From assembly GCA_041617635.1 (NCBI GenBank), contig JBFJOO010000003.1, positions 50,877-114,876 of the forward strand: DNA of 64,000 nt. The letters run 5' to 3'. Shown here one piece after another: positions 16,701 to 24,244 of the stretch (position 1 is the first letter of the stretch; each line of letters begins with the position of its first letter). A program made the position numbers and the translations under genes. The notes beneath the pieces are model-generated. The model searched no databases. It was not told the origin of the DNA and worked only from the letters and a program-made list of their open reading frames with translations. The DNA comes from JAABRB01 sp041617635 (lineage in GTDB: Bacteria > Pseudomonadota > Gammaproteobacteria > Burkholderiales > SG8-39).

Positions 16701-17280
16701 GATCGACCTTGGCAGGCGCCTTGAACAGTACGCCGCCCTGCGCATGCTCGCGCCCCGCCTCGGTGTGCAGCGCCCACGCCGCATAGCGGGTTGCCAGATC
16801 GAGTTCTCTCGCATGCGTGGGCTCGTCGGCCAGCCAGCGCGTGACGTGCTGCGCGAAGGTGAGCTCGTCGAAGCGGCCCCCGAAATGGCGGCGCAACTCG
16901 CGCTCGAGCGCGGGACCGTCGAGCTGCGCGGCGTCTTCCGGCTTGACCTTGCTTGTCGCGCGCCGCTGAACGAACTGGCGCTTGACCGAATAGAGCGGGG
17001 CGAGCTCCTCGTGGCGCCGCGTGAGCGACTGAACCGCCGGTGCGATGCCAAACAGCTCCGCGCAGAACTTTTCCAGGTGCGGCGCAAGCGCGAGGATGAG
17101 CGCCGACTCATCTTTGGCGGACAGGGATTCCGGGGCGCTCCGCGCGGCATCGAGCTGTCGCCCCAGGTCCGCGTCGGATTCGTTCAGCGCGGCCAGGAAC
17201 GCCGCGTCGATCCGCAGGAGTCCCTCGCGCCGATAGAGGTCCTCGAATGCGAGGCCATGGGCGAGGTTGAGCGCGCTCAT
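13738..17280 (-). CDS. single-chain Nfn-like FAD/NAD(P) oxidoreductase (GltD-like plus PyrK-like)
   Basis: An 1180-residue flavoprotein. A family-specific N-terminal region precedes two four-Cys sites: Cys244/247/255 with Cys285, and Cys317/325/328/332. These resemble the two [4Fe-4S] sites of GltD/NfnL. A dinucleotide fold follows at about 387 (V-L-I-V-G-M-G-P-A-G), with a second NAD(P) fold and a large GltD-like core. From about 870 it is a PyrK/NfnS-like ferredoxin-reductase module with a C-terminal Cys1106/1112/1115/1133 set that fits [2Fe-2S]. fdxA is 16 bases upstream on the same strand, so ferredoxin is the likely partner. Electron bifurcation is an inference from domain content, not shown. 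Confidence 0.8.
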   Translation of the reverse strand: MSALNLAHGLAFEDLYRREGLLRIDAAFLAALNESDADLGRQLDAARSAPESLSAKDESALILALAPHLEKFCAELFGIAPAVQSLTRRHEELAPLYSVKRQFVQRRATSKVKPEDAAQLDGPALERELRRHFGGRFDELTFAQHVTRWLADEPTHARELDLATRYAAWALHTEAGREHAQGGVLFKAPAKVDPRHLIHRAETVNLQGASAHRIKPEHIRRREGFKLTDPGTDLVGALDHANYCIWCHTQGKDSCSKGLREKPAPDAPEKVTFKKSAFGVTLAGCPLDEKISEFHTLKTQGLSISALATIVIDNPMCAATGHRICNDCMKACIYQKQEPVNIPQAETRTLKDVLTLPWGFEIYGLLTRWNPLNVRAPLPKARTGRRVLIVGMGPAGFSLAHHLMNEGHQVVGIDGLKIEPLSENLSGVRTDGSRVPFAPLRDAMSMYEPLDSRAMAGFGGVAEYGITVRWDKNFLKLVRLLLERRSEFAMYGGVRFGGTITLDDAMAMGFDHVALCMGAGKPTTLDIPNGLARGVRTASDFLMALQLTGAAKRDSIANMQLRLPVVIIGGGLTAIDTATESLAYYVVQVEKFLARFQDLSAATGEDAIRDRWTPEEREIAEEFLSHARAIRAERRKAAAEGRAPRIAELLQHWGGATIAYRRRLIDSPSYTLNHEEVEKALEEGIIFAEGLTPLAIEVDDYGAVSGMRFRRQKFGADGKGIDDGELRLPTYSVFIAAGTQPNTVLAREDAAHFALDGKYFRACDEAGAPLKPEFSISKPQRSDVLLSRLPDGRFVSFFGDLHPSYFGNVVKALGSTKQGYPVVSRVLAGRAPADVGSDADFVRRLDHDLRPRVREVKRLTPTIVEVIVHAPAAARRFEPGQFFRLQNFETLAPRVDEAGRAGATRMQMEGLALTGAWVDRGEGLVSTIVLEMGGSSDLCAMLQPDEPVVLMGPTGTPTHIEPNETVVLVGGGLGNAVLFSIGQAFRARGSKVLYFAGYKKVIDRYHVPNIEAAADVVVWCCDEEPGFEPSRPQDLATVGNIVQAMEAYASDRLGAQPIDMRQADRVIVIGSDRMMAAVARARHAVLAPFLKPEHTALGSINSPMQCMMKEICAQCLQPHRDPQTGKVSYVFSCFNQDQPLDRVDFLSLSERLKQNALTEKVTAQWLHHCMPELRRAREFV

Positions 17281-17296
17281 GCAGTGACCGGGACGG

Positions 17297-17620
17297 CTAC
17301 CGCTCGAGGTGCTTGAGCTTGTCCTTGACGTCTTTCCACTCGTCCGCGTCGGGAGGCGCGTCCTTCTTGTCCGTGATCAACGGCCAGGCCTTGGCGAGTT
17401 CCACGTTCAGCGCGGTGAAGTGCTCCTGGCCGGCGGGGAGATCCTCCTCGGCGTAGATCGCGTTGACCGGGCACTCCGGGATGCACACCGCGCAATCGAT
17501 GCACTCGTCGGGATCGATGACGAGCATGTTCGGGCCTTCCTTGAAGCAGTCCACCGGGCAAACGTCGACACAGTCGGTGTACTTGCACTTGATGCACGAG
17601 TCGGTGACGACATGGGTCAT
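17297..17620 (-). CDS. fdxA: ferredoxin FdxA (7Fe type)
   Basis: A 107-residue low-potential electron carrier of the FdxA family. The first cluster region is C-I-K-C-K-Y-T-D-C-V-D-V-C-P-V-D-C, where the spacing fits one [3Fe-4S] and part of a [4Fe-4S] centre. The second is C-I-D-C-A-V-C-I-P-E-C-P. A helical C-terminal extension (about 60-107) is typical. The start at ATG 17620 is chosen because the family begins M-T-H-V-V-T-D-S-C. The flavoprotein gene begins 16 bases after the stop, so the two are almost certainly co-transcribed from the promoter at 17729-17756. Confidence 0.95.
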   Translation of the reverse strand: MTHVVTDSCIKCKYTDCVDVCPVDCFKEGPNMLVIDPDECIDCAVCIPECPVNAIYAEEDLPAGQEHFTALNVELAKAWPLITDKKDAPPDADEWKDVKDKLKHLER

Positions 17621-17728
17621 GGCGGCTGGCTCTCGCTCCCGGTAGAACTCTGACTGTGGAACCCTGCGCAACGTGAAATCGCGAAACGGCCGCGCGGCAG
17701 ATCTCGCCCCAGGCCGAACCTCCATTCT

Positions 17729-17756
17729 ATTGTATGTCAATTTGTTTGGGGGTCAA
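17729..17756 (-). promoter_or_regulatory. sigma-70 promoter of fdxA and the flavoprotein
   Basis: On the minus strand TTGACC (17751-17756) and TACAAT (17729-17734) are separated by 16 bases. The predicted transcript has a leader of about 100 bases before the fdxA start. Confidence 0.6.
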
Positions 17757-17843
17757 ACAGTCCGGACGGGCCCGGGCGCGGCGGCCGCGCTGGCAGGGGT
17801 GACCCGGATCACGGCCCGGTAGTCCGCCACGCAAGGTGCGCGG

Positions 17844-17872
17844 TTGATGCGGTCAAGTGCTTGGGCTACAGT
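17844..17872 (+). promoter_or_regulatory. sigma-70 promoter of the molybdenum hydroxylase operon
   Basis: TTGATG (17844-17849) and TACAGT (17867-17872) are separated by 17 bases. Transcription would begin near 17879, only about 17 bases before ATG 17896. Confidence 0.5.
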
Positions 17873-17895
17873 GGCCGATACGTAACATTCCCGGT

Positions 17896-18735
17896 ATGTC
17901 CCGATACGTCCGCCCGCACTCGCTCGACGAAGCATTGCGCGCCCTTTCGAGCGAAGGGCTGAGCATACTCGCAGGCGGAACGGATTTTTACCCGGCGCGA
18001 GTCGGGGTGCCAGTCGAGGATGACATCCTCGATATCACCGCCATCGATGAGTTGCGAGGGATTCGTGAAACCGAGCAGGGCTTTCACATCGGTGCGCTGA
18101 CGACCTGGTCGGACATCCTCGGCGCGAAGCTGCCGCCGTTCTTCGATTGCCTGAAGCTTGCCGCGCGCGAAGTGGGTGGCGCGCAGATCCAGAATGCCGC
18201 CACCGTTGCCGGAAATCTCTGCAACGCCTCGCCCGCGGCGGATGGCGTACCGGCGCTTCTGTCGCTGGGCGCGGAAGTGGAGCTCGCCCGCGCAGACTCG
18301 CGGCGAATCCTGCCGCTCGATCGGTTCATTACCGGGAATCGCCGTACGCGGCGCGCGCCCGGCGAGCTGGTCATCGCGGTCCACGTGCCGCGTTGGGCCG
18401 CATCGGCGCGCTCGCATTTCCTGAAGCTGGGAGCGCGCAAGTACCTCGTCATTTCCATCGCGATGGTGGCGGGAGTCGTGGAGCCGGATGCGCGCGGCGC
18501 AATCGCCCGGTGCGCATTCGCGGTGGGTTCCTGCTCGAGCGTCGCCCAGCGCCTTCCGGACCTCGAGCGCGCTCTGCTCGGAGCGATGGTGGACCGGGAG
18601 CTGCCGGGTCGGGTGCGACCGGAGCACCTGGCTGCGCTTGCGCCGATCACCGACGTGCGCGGCACGGCCGAGTACCGGGCGGACGCCGCGCTCACGCTCG
18701 TCCGGCGAACACTCGAGGTGCTGGCCGGTGAATGA
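17896..18735 (+). CDS. molybdenum hydroxylase, FAD-binding (medium) subunit
   Basis: A 279-residue subunit of the xanthine dehydrogenase/CoxM family that passes electrons from the iron-sulfur subunit to its acceptor. FAD-binding segments are visible as L-A-G-G-T-D-F near residue 30 and A-T-V-A-G-N-L-C-N-A-S-P-A-A-D near 105. The C-terminal CO dehydrogenase flavoprotein domain follows. The start at ATG 17896 begins the family sequence M-S-R-Y-V-R-P. The next gene starts at GTG 18728 inside its last codons. It is the first gene of a four-gene overlapping operon. Confidence 0.9.
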   Translation: MSRYVRPHSLDEALRALSSEGLSILAGGTDFYPARVGVPVEDDILDITAIDELRGIRETEQGFHIGALTTWSDILGAKLPPFFDCLKLAAREVGGAQIQNAATVAGNLCNASPAADGVPALLSLGAEVELARADSRRILPLDRFITGNRRTRRAPGELVIAVHVPRWAASARSHFLKLGARKYLVISIAMVAGVVEPDARGAIARCAFAVGSCSSVAQRLPDLERALLGAMVDRELPGRVRPEHLAALAPITDVRGTAEYRADAALTLVRRTLEVLAGE

Positions 18736-21511
18736 GGCGATGCGGCGGCCGCGCGGCGCGGCGGTGGATGCCATAACCTTCACCGTGAACAACGTCGTGC
18801 ACAGCGTGACTGCGCACCGGGCCAGCCGCCTGAGCGACGTTCTGCGCGAGCACCTGGGGTTGACCGGCACGAAGGTCGGCTGCAACGCCGGAGACTGCGG
18901 GGCCTGCACGGTTCTGGTCGACGGGAAGCAGGTATGCGCCTGCCTGACCGCGGTTGCCCAGGTAGCGGGTCGCAGCGTCGTGACCGTCGAAGGTCTGGCA
19001 CGCGATGGGCGTTTTGCCCGGTTGAAGCAGGCTTTCCACGCACATGGCGCAGCGCAATGCGGAATCTGTTCGCCCGGAATGCTGCTTGCCGCCGCCGACC
19101 TGCTCGAGCGCAGCGGCAAACCGACCGAAGCGGAGGTCAAAGACGCGCTTGGAGGCGTGCTGTGCCGGTGCACCGGCTATCGCAAGATCGTCGAGGCCGT
19201 GCTTGCCGCGACGAACGACGCGCGCGAGATCGATGCGGTGCCGACTGGCCGGGCGGTGGGCCATCGCGCGGCAAAACCGGACGGCCTCGCCAAGCTTGAC
19301 GGATCGGAGCGCTACGCGGCGGACGAGTATCCAACCGGCGCGCTGTGGATGCGCGTCGTGCGCTCGCCGCACGCGCGCGCGCGCTTCAGCGTGGGCGATC
19401 TTGCGCCGCTGCGACGCGCGCATCCGGGCCTGGTCGACGTGATCACCGCTGCCGACGTCCCGGTGAACAGCTTCGGCATCTTTCCGGACTACAAGGACCA
19501 GCCCGTGCTTGCGGACGGCGAGGCGCGCTTCCGCGGCGAAGCCGTCGCGGCGCTCGTGGGCGATCACGAGTCCGTCATGCGGATCGCGGACGAGGAGATC
19601 CCCGTTCGCTGGGAGCCGCTGGTGCCGCGAGTGACGATGGCGGAAGCGCTTGCGATCGACGGGGCACCGATCCACGCGGCCCGCCCCGATAACGTGCTGA
19701 TCCGCGGCCGGGTCGTGAAGGGCGACGTCGATGCGGCGCTGGCACGCGCCGAGTTCGTTGCCGAGGGCGAGTTCGAGACCGCCTACGTCGAGCACGCGTA
19801 CATCGAGCTGGAGGCCGGCTGGGCGGAGCGCAGCGGGGAGCGGTTGCGCGTCTTCGCCTGCACGCAGACGCCGTACATGGATCGCGACGAGGTTGCGCGC
19901 GTGCTCGCCATCGATCCGAGCCGGGTGCACATCGTCCCGTCGGCGGTCGGCGGCGCGTTCGGCGGCAAGCTCGACGTGTCGGTGCAACCACTGCTCGCAG
20001 TCGCCGCCTGGAAGCTCAACCGTCCTGTGCGCACCGCTTACACGCGGCCCGAATCGATGGCCAGCACGACCAAGCGACATCCGGCGCGGATGCGCGCGCG
20101 CTTCGCGTGCGATCGCGCCGGTGCATTGGTCGCCGCGGATTTCGAAGGCGACTTCAATACGGGCGCGTACGCGTCGTGGGGCAACACGGTCGCCAATCGC
20201 GTGCCGATCCACGCGAGCGGACCTTACGCCGTGCCGCACGTCCGTGCGCTGACCCGCGCCGTCTATACCAATGGGCCAATCGCCGGCGCGTTCCGCGGAT
20301 TCGGCGTGCCCCAATCGACGATCGTGCAGGAGGCGCTCATCGACGAGCTCGCGGAGCGCGCCGGCATCGATCGCCTCGAGATCCGGCATCGCAACGCGCT
20401 GCGCGTCGGCCAGCCGACGGCGACCGGCCAGGTCCTGAAGGCGAGCTGCGGCCTGGCGCAATGCCTCGAGGCGCTGCGGCCGCGCTGGCGCCAAGCGTTC
20501 GCCGCCTGCGACGCGTTCAATCGCGAGCGGGTCGGGCGCGATCCGCGACGCGGTGCCAGGCGCGGCGTCGGTGTGGCGTGCATGTGGTACGGCATCGGCA
20601 ACACGGTGATCGCGAACCCCTCGGCCATGCGCGTCAGCCTGCGCAAGGACGGACGCTTCCTGCTATACAACGGAGCAGTGGATATCGGCCAGGGATCGAA
20701 CACCATTCTCGTGCAGATCGTCGCCGACGCGCTGGGCGTCCCGATGGAGCAAGTGGACTACGTCATGGGCGATACGGATCTCACCGAGGACGCCGGGAAG
20801 ACCTCCGCGTCGCGCCAGACTTTCGTTTCGGGCAACGCCGCGCACCTCGCGGGACTCGACCTGCGCAAGCGGCTGCTGCGGCGCCTCGAAGTCGGGGACG
20901 ACGCGGCGCTCGGCATCGAGAGCGGCGAGCTCGTGGCGATCGACGGCGGACGGCGCAGCGCCATCCCGCTCGGCTACCTGCCGGGCGACGGACGCGGCGA
21001 CATCGATGTCGGGCACGGATCCTTCAATCCGCCCACCGTGCCGCTCGATGCGGATGGACAGGGCGAGCCGTACGCGGCCTACGCGTTCGGCGCCCAGATC
21101 GTCGAGGTCGAGGTCGATCTGGAGCTGGGCACCACCCGATTGCTGAGAATCACGGCCGCGCACGACGTGGGGCGCGCGATCAATCCGACTCAGGTGGAAG
21201 GGCAGATCCACGGTGGCATCGCGCAAGGCATCGGCCTCGCGCTGATGGAAGAGTATCACGCCGGCAAGACGGAGAACCTGCACGACTACCTCATTCCGAC
21301 CTTCGGCGACGTCCCGGAGATCGACGTCATCCTCATCGAGGACCGCGAGCCGCTTGGTCCCCACGGCGCGAAGGGCGTCGGGGAGCCGGCGCTCATCCCG
21401 ACCGCGCCGGCGATCTTCGGCGCGATCCGCCACGCGACCGGCGTGACGGTGCGCCAGGCGCCGGCAACACCCGACCGTCTGCGCGCGGCGATACTCGCGC
21501 AGCAGAGATGA
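18728..21511 (+). CDS. molybdenum hydroxylase, fused [2Fe-2S] and molybdopterin subunits
   Basis: A 927-residue fusion. Residues about 15-165 form the small subunit, with plant-type [2Fe-2S] ligands (G-C-N-A-G-D-C-G-A-C) and the second cluster (Q-C-G-I-C and C-R-C-T-G-Y). The rest is the molybdopterin-binding large subunit, with G-G-A-F-G-G-K, A-F-R-G-F-G-V-P-Q and the active-site Glu in G-V-G-E-P-A-L near the C-terminus. Such enzymes hydroxylate N-heterocycles, purines or aldehydes. The two parts are separate polypeptides in many relatives. GTG 18728 overlaps the upstream stop by eight bases; ATG 18740 is an alternative. Co-occurrence with the Hnr homolog suggests an N-heterocyclic substrate. 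Confidence 0.9.
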   Translation: MNEAMRRPRGAAVDAITFTVNNVVHSVTAHRASRLSDVLREHLGLTGTKVGCNAGDCGACTVLVDGKQVCACLTAVAQVAGRSVVTVEGLARDGRFARLKQAFHAHGAAQCGICSPGMLLAAADLLERSGKPTEAEVKDALGGVLCRCTGYRKIVEAVLAATNDAREIDAVPTGRAVGHRAAKPDGLAKLDGSERYAADEYPTGALWMRVVRSPHARARFSVGDLAPLRRAHPGLVDVITAADVPVNSFGIFPDYKDQPVLADGEARFRGEAVAALVGDHESVMRIADEEIPVRWEPLVPRVTMAEALAIDGAPIHAARPDNVLIRGRVVKGDVDAALARAEFVAEGEFETAYVEHAYIELEAGWAERSGERLRVFACTQTPYMDRDEVARVLAIDPSRVHIVPSAVGGAFGGKLDVSVQPLLAVAAWKLNRPVRTAYTRPESMASTTKRHPARMRARFACDRAGALVAADFEGDFNTGAYASWGNTVANRVPIHASGPYAVPHVRALTRAVYTNGPIAGAFRGFGVPQSTIVQEALIDELAERAGIDRLEIRHRNALRVGQPTATGQVLKASCGLAQCLEALRPRWRQAFAACDAFNRERVGRDPRRGARRGVGVACMWYGIGNTVIANPSAMRVSLRKDGRFLLYNGAVDIGQGSNTILVQIVADALGVPMEQVDYVMGDTDLTEDAGKTSASRQTFVSGNAAHLAGLDLRKRLLRRLEVGDDAALGIESGELVAIDGGRRSAIPLGYLPGDGRGDIDVGHGSFNPPTVPLDADGQGEPYAAYAFGAQIVEVEVDLELGTTRLLRITAAHDVGRAINPTQVEGQIHGGIAQGIGLALMEEYHAGKTENLHDYLIPTFGDVPEIDVILIEDREPLGPHGAKGVGEPALIPTAPAIFGAIRHATGVTVRQAPATPDRLRAAILAQQR

Positions 21512-23010
21512 GCACCACTCGCGCCGATCCCCACGACGGCTCGAGCGACGGGACGCTCGAACGGCCTGGCAGCGGAAAGATCGTCTGCAATGCCTGCCCG
21601 GTGCTGTGCCAGATCAGCGACGGCCGCGCAGGCGCGTGCGACCGATACGCGAATTCGGGCGGCGTGCTCACGCGGGTCGACCCGCTGCTGCTCACGGCGA
21701 AAGTCGTCAACGAGTCCGGCGACATGGTGCCGTTCCAGGCTGACGGGCCCTGGGACGGCAGAGTGCTGGCGGGCGCGTCCGTGTTCGTGACCGGGCTGGG
21801 TTCCGGCACCACCTATCCCGATTACAAGCCGGCACCGTTCATCGTCTCCGCCAAACGCGCCGACGTGGACATGGTGACGGTCGTGACCGAGGGAATCTTC
21901 AGCTACTGCAGCTTCAAGGTGAAGATCGACACCGACCGCTACATCGGCCCGGAGTGCGCGCCCGTGCGCTGCGCCGGCGAGACGGTCGGCCATGTCACCA
22001 CCATGGAGTACGGATCGCAGATGCTCGCGCTCGGCGGCGTGCATCATCTGACCGGCGGCAGCAAGAAGGAAGGCCGCGTGACCTGCGATCTGATGATGGA
22101 TCTCGGCAACTGCAAGCCGGTCGAGCTCGAGATCGAGGGGGGTGCGCGCGTCGTCGTGCAGGCGGGGGCGCCTCCCGTGATCAACGGAGTGACCGAGAGC
22201 CGCATGCGCGTCGGCTGCGGGTCGGCGACGATCGGCATCTTCGCGCAGCAATGGCAGGGCCACGTGGACGAAGTGGTGGTGGTCGACGACCACATCACGG
22301 GCGTGCTGAGCGAGCATCAGGCGGGACGGTTCCTCGACATGCGCCCGGGCGGCATCCGCATCACGGGGCGCAAGTCGACGCCGGGCCGCTACTTCCAGGT
22401 GGCCAATCCCGGCTCGGGCTGGGGCGGCACCGACATCACCGAGCCGCTCAAGATCGTGAAGCGTATCGAGCCCAAGGAGGCGTGGGCGGGCGAGCGGGTC
22501 CTCATGGTCTCGACGACCGGCGAGGACTATGCCTACTTCGTGCTCGACGAGCAGCTGCAAATGGTTCCGGCCGAGATCCCTGCTTCGGTGAAAAAGGTCG
22601 TGGATCGAATCGGCGAGAACTGCGAGCCGGCGCTGTGCACGGTGCTGTACATGGCCGGGGCGGGCGGATCGCTGCGCGCGGGCGTGACCGAGAACCCCGT
22701 CGCGCTCACCCGCTCGATCAAGGACCTGCTCGTCAACGTCACCTGTGGCGGCGCGCCGACGTACGTGTGGCCCGGCGGCGGGATCATGGTGATGGTGGAT
22801 GTGACGCGCATGCCGGCCAACTCTTTCGGCTGGGTCCCGACGCCGGCGATCGTCTCGCCGATCGAGTTCACCATGCGCCAGGCCGACTACGCGCGCCTCG
22901 GCGGACACATGGATCGGGTGCGACCCCTCGAGGACGTGTTGCGCTCGGAGCGGCTGCGTGTTGCGGGCTGGGACGGCCTGAATCCCTGGCCGGCGGATGC
23001 GGTGCGATGA
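21508..23010 (+). CDS. 6-hydroxynicotinate reductase-like protein
   Basis: A 500-residue homolog of the ferredoxin-dependent 6-hydroxynicotinate reductase of anaerobic nicotinate breakdown, which reduces the pyridone ring to tetrahydro-6-oxonicotinate. An N-terminal Cys set (Cys27, 30, 34, 44) fits a [4Fe-4S] centre. The middle contains further conserved Cys and Gly-rich stretches (T-G-G-S-K-K-E-G-R, N-P-G-S-G-W-G-G-T). The start codon overlaps the upstream stop (ATGA). The Mo-hydroxylase genes ahead of it fit the known order of hydroxylation then reduction. No enamidase or later pathway gene is present, so the true substrate may differ. Confidence 0.82.
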   Translation: MSTTRADPHDGSSDGTLERPGSGKIVCNACPVLCQISDGRAGACDRYANSGGVLTRVDPLLLTAKVVNESGDMVPFQADGPWDGRVLAGASVFVTGLGSGTTYPDYKPAPFIVSAKRADVDMVTVVTEGIFSYCSFKVKIDTDRYIGPECAPVRCAGETVGHVTTMEYGSQMLALGGVHHLTGGSKKEGRVTCDLMMDLGNCKPVELEIEGGARVVVQAGAPPVINGVTESRMRVGCGSATIGIFAQQWQGHVDEVVVVDDHITGVLSEHQAGRFLDMRPGGIRITGRKSTPGRYFQVANPGSGWGGTDITEPLKIVKRIEPKEAWAGERVLMVSTTGEDYAYFVLDEQLQMVPAEIPASVKKVVDRIGENCEPALCTVLYMAGAGGSLRAGVTENPVALTRSIKDLLVNVTCGGAPTYVWPGGGIMVMVDVTRMPANSFGWVPTPAIVSPIEFTMRQADYARLGGHMDRVRPLEDVLRSERLRVAGWDGLNPWPADAVR

Positions 23011-23891
23011 ATGCGCGCGTCGGGCCGGTCCGCATCGCGCTCGACGCGCGGCGCTGGCATTTCCAGCACGGCCCGATCGACCTGGTGCTGGAGGCGTGGG
23101 GTGAGGACGCGGCGGTGCAGGCCGCCTACGAAAGGGCGTGGCGGCGCTTCGCGGCGCTGCTCGAGGAGCTCGTCGCCGAGTTGCCACTGTTGCGCAGCCC
23201 GGTCGAGGACGCGACGGCCGTGACCGGATTCGCCGCTCGCCGCATGGTCGCAGCCTGTCTGCCGTTCCGCGACGTTTTCATCACGCCGATGGCGGCGGTG
23301 GCGGGAGCGGTCGCCGACGAGGTGCTGGCCGCGATGATCGAGGTCGCGGGCGTGGAGAGGGCATACGTGAATAACGGCGGGGACATTGCGTTACACGTTG
23401 GCGCCGGGGAGCGGCTGCGGGTAGGGATCGCAAACGATCCGGCGCGCGCCATGCGCCACGGCCACGGTTTCGCCCTCGACGGAAGCTTTGAGGTCGATGC
23501 GCGACTGCCGGTGCGCGGCGTGGCGACGAGCGGCTGGCGCGGGCGGAGCTGGAGCCTGGGCATCGCTGACAGCGTCACCGTGCTCGCTGGCAGCGCGGCG
23601 GCTGCCGATGCCGCCGCGACCCTGATCGCCAATGCGGTCAGTGTCGAGCATCCCGCCGTCGAGCGCGCGAGTGCGTGCGATGTCGACGACAATACGGATC
23701 TCGGCAGTCGATTGGTGACTGTTGGCGTCGGCAGACTGCCCGAAGCGTCGATCGCCATCGCGCTCGATCGGGGTGCCGCGGTAGCCGGCGCCTTCGTGCG
23801 CCGCGGGCTGATCTGGGCCGCGTTGCTGAACCTGCAGGACGCGCACCGGATCGCGGGCGAGCACGCCGGACTGCTCGCGAGCGAAGGATAG
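23007..23891 (+). CDS. UPF0280 family protein (ApbE-like fold)
   Basis: A 294-residue member of UPF0280, a family related in fold to the flavin transferase ApbE. Visible features are the N-terminal R-R-W-H-F-Q-H-G-P-I-D-L segment, M-A-A-V-A-G-A-V-A-D-E-V-L near 93-105, the A-Y-V-N-N-G-G-D-I-A motif near 121, and V-A-T-S-G-W near 172. ATG 23007 overlaps the Hnr-like stop (ATGA). UPF0280 genes occur beside Hnr homologs in other bacteria. A role in flavin attachment or maturation of the operon enzymes is a reasonable guess but not established. Confidence 0.85.
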   Translation: MNARVGPVRIALDARRWHFQHGPIDLVLEAWGEDAAVQAAYERAWRRFAALLEELVAELPLLRSPVEDATAVTGFAARRMVAACLPFRDVFITPMAAVAGAVADEVLAAMIEVAGVERAYVNNGGDIALHVGAGERLRVGIANDPARAMRHGHGFALDGSFEVDARLPVRGVATSGWRGRSWSLGIADSVTVLAGSAAAADAAATLIANAVSVEHPAVERASACDVDDNTDLGSRLVTVGVGRLPEASIAIALDRGAAVAGAFVRRGLIWAALLNLQDAHRIAGEHAGLLASEG

Positions 23892-23944
23892 GGCAGACCG
23901 GTTGCGTAATTGTGTATATTGTGGCGACAACCCCCGGCGTACGG

Positions 23945-24222
23945 ACCATTCACGGATTCGCGGGCCGCATCGAGATGCTGGCGCCCTAGCGGATCGCGTC
24001 AGTGGACTGGGGTACGTTCCCGAGGACCACCGAATCTCCACCCCGAGAATCTCGACGTCGGCCGGCAGCCATCACGGCCGGGCGTGCCCGTCTGGACGCT
24101 CGAAAAGCTCTTGGCGCTGTCTCCCAATCGCGCTGAGATACGGGACCGCCCGGGCGGACGCACTTCCGGCGGCGAGCACCAGATGCTTCGACGAAGACCG
24201 CAACACCTACCTGGCCGTGTGA
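23945..24222 (+). pseudogene. livF: remnant of livF, branched-chain amino acid ABC transporter ATPase
   Basis: The 353-base gap between the UPF0280 and GMC genes holds decayed LivF-like sequence in shifting frames. First comes T-I-H-G-F-A-G-R-I-E-M-L-A-P with an in-frame stop, then L-G-Y-V-P-E-D-H-R-I, then P-E-N-L-D-V-G-R-Q-P. The last block runs W-T-L-E-K-L with R-D-R-P-G-G-R-T-S-G-G-E-H-Q-M-L, where S-G-G-E-H-Q-M is the ABC signature. The Walker A part and the C-terminal third are missing. At least two frameshifts, a stop and a small internal deletion make it non-functional. It suggests that a Liv-type uptake system once stood beside this operon. Confidence 0.82.
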
Positions 24223-24244
24223 GCCGCGCGACGCAGAGGTGAGC

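Noticed and set aside
23902..24242. Overlapping short frames in the gap before the GMC gene considered as genes
   Set aside because: Each carries only part of a LivF sequence and they switch frame, so the region is annotated as a pseudogene.
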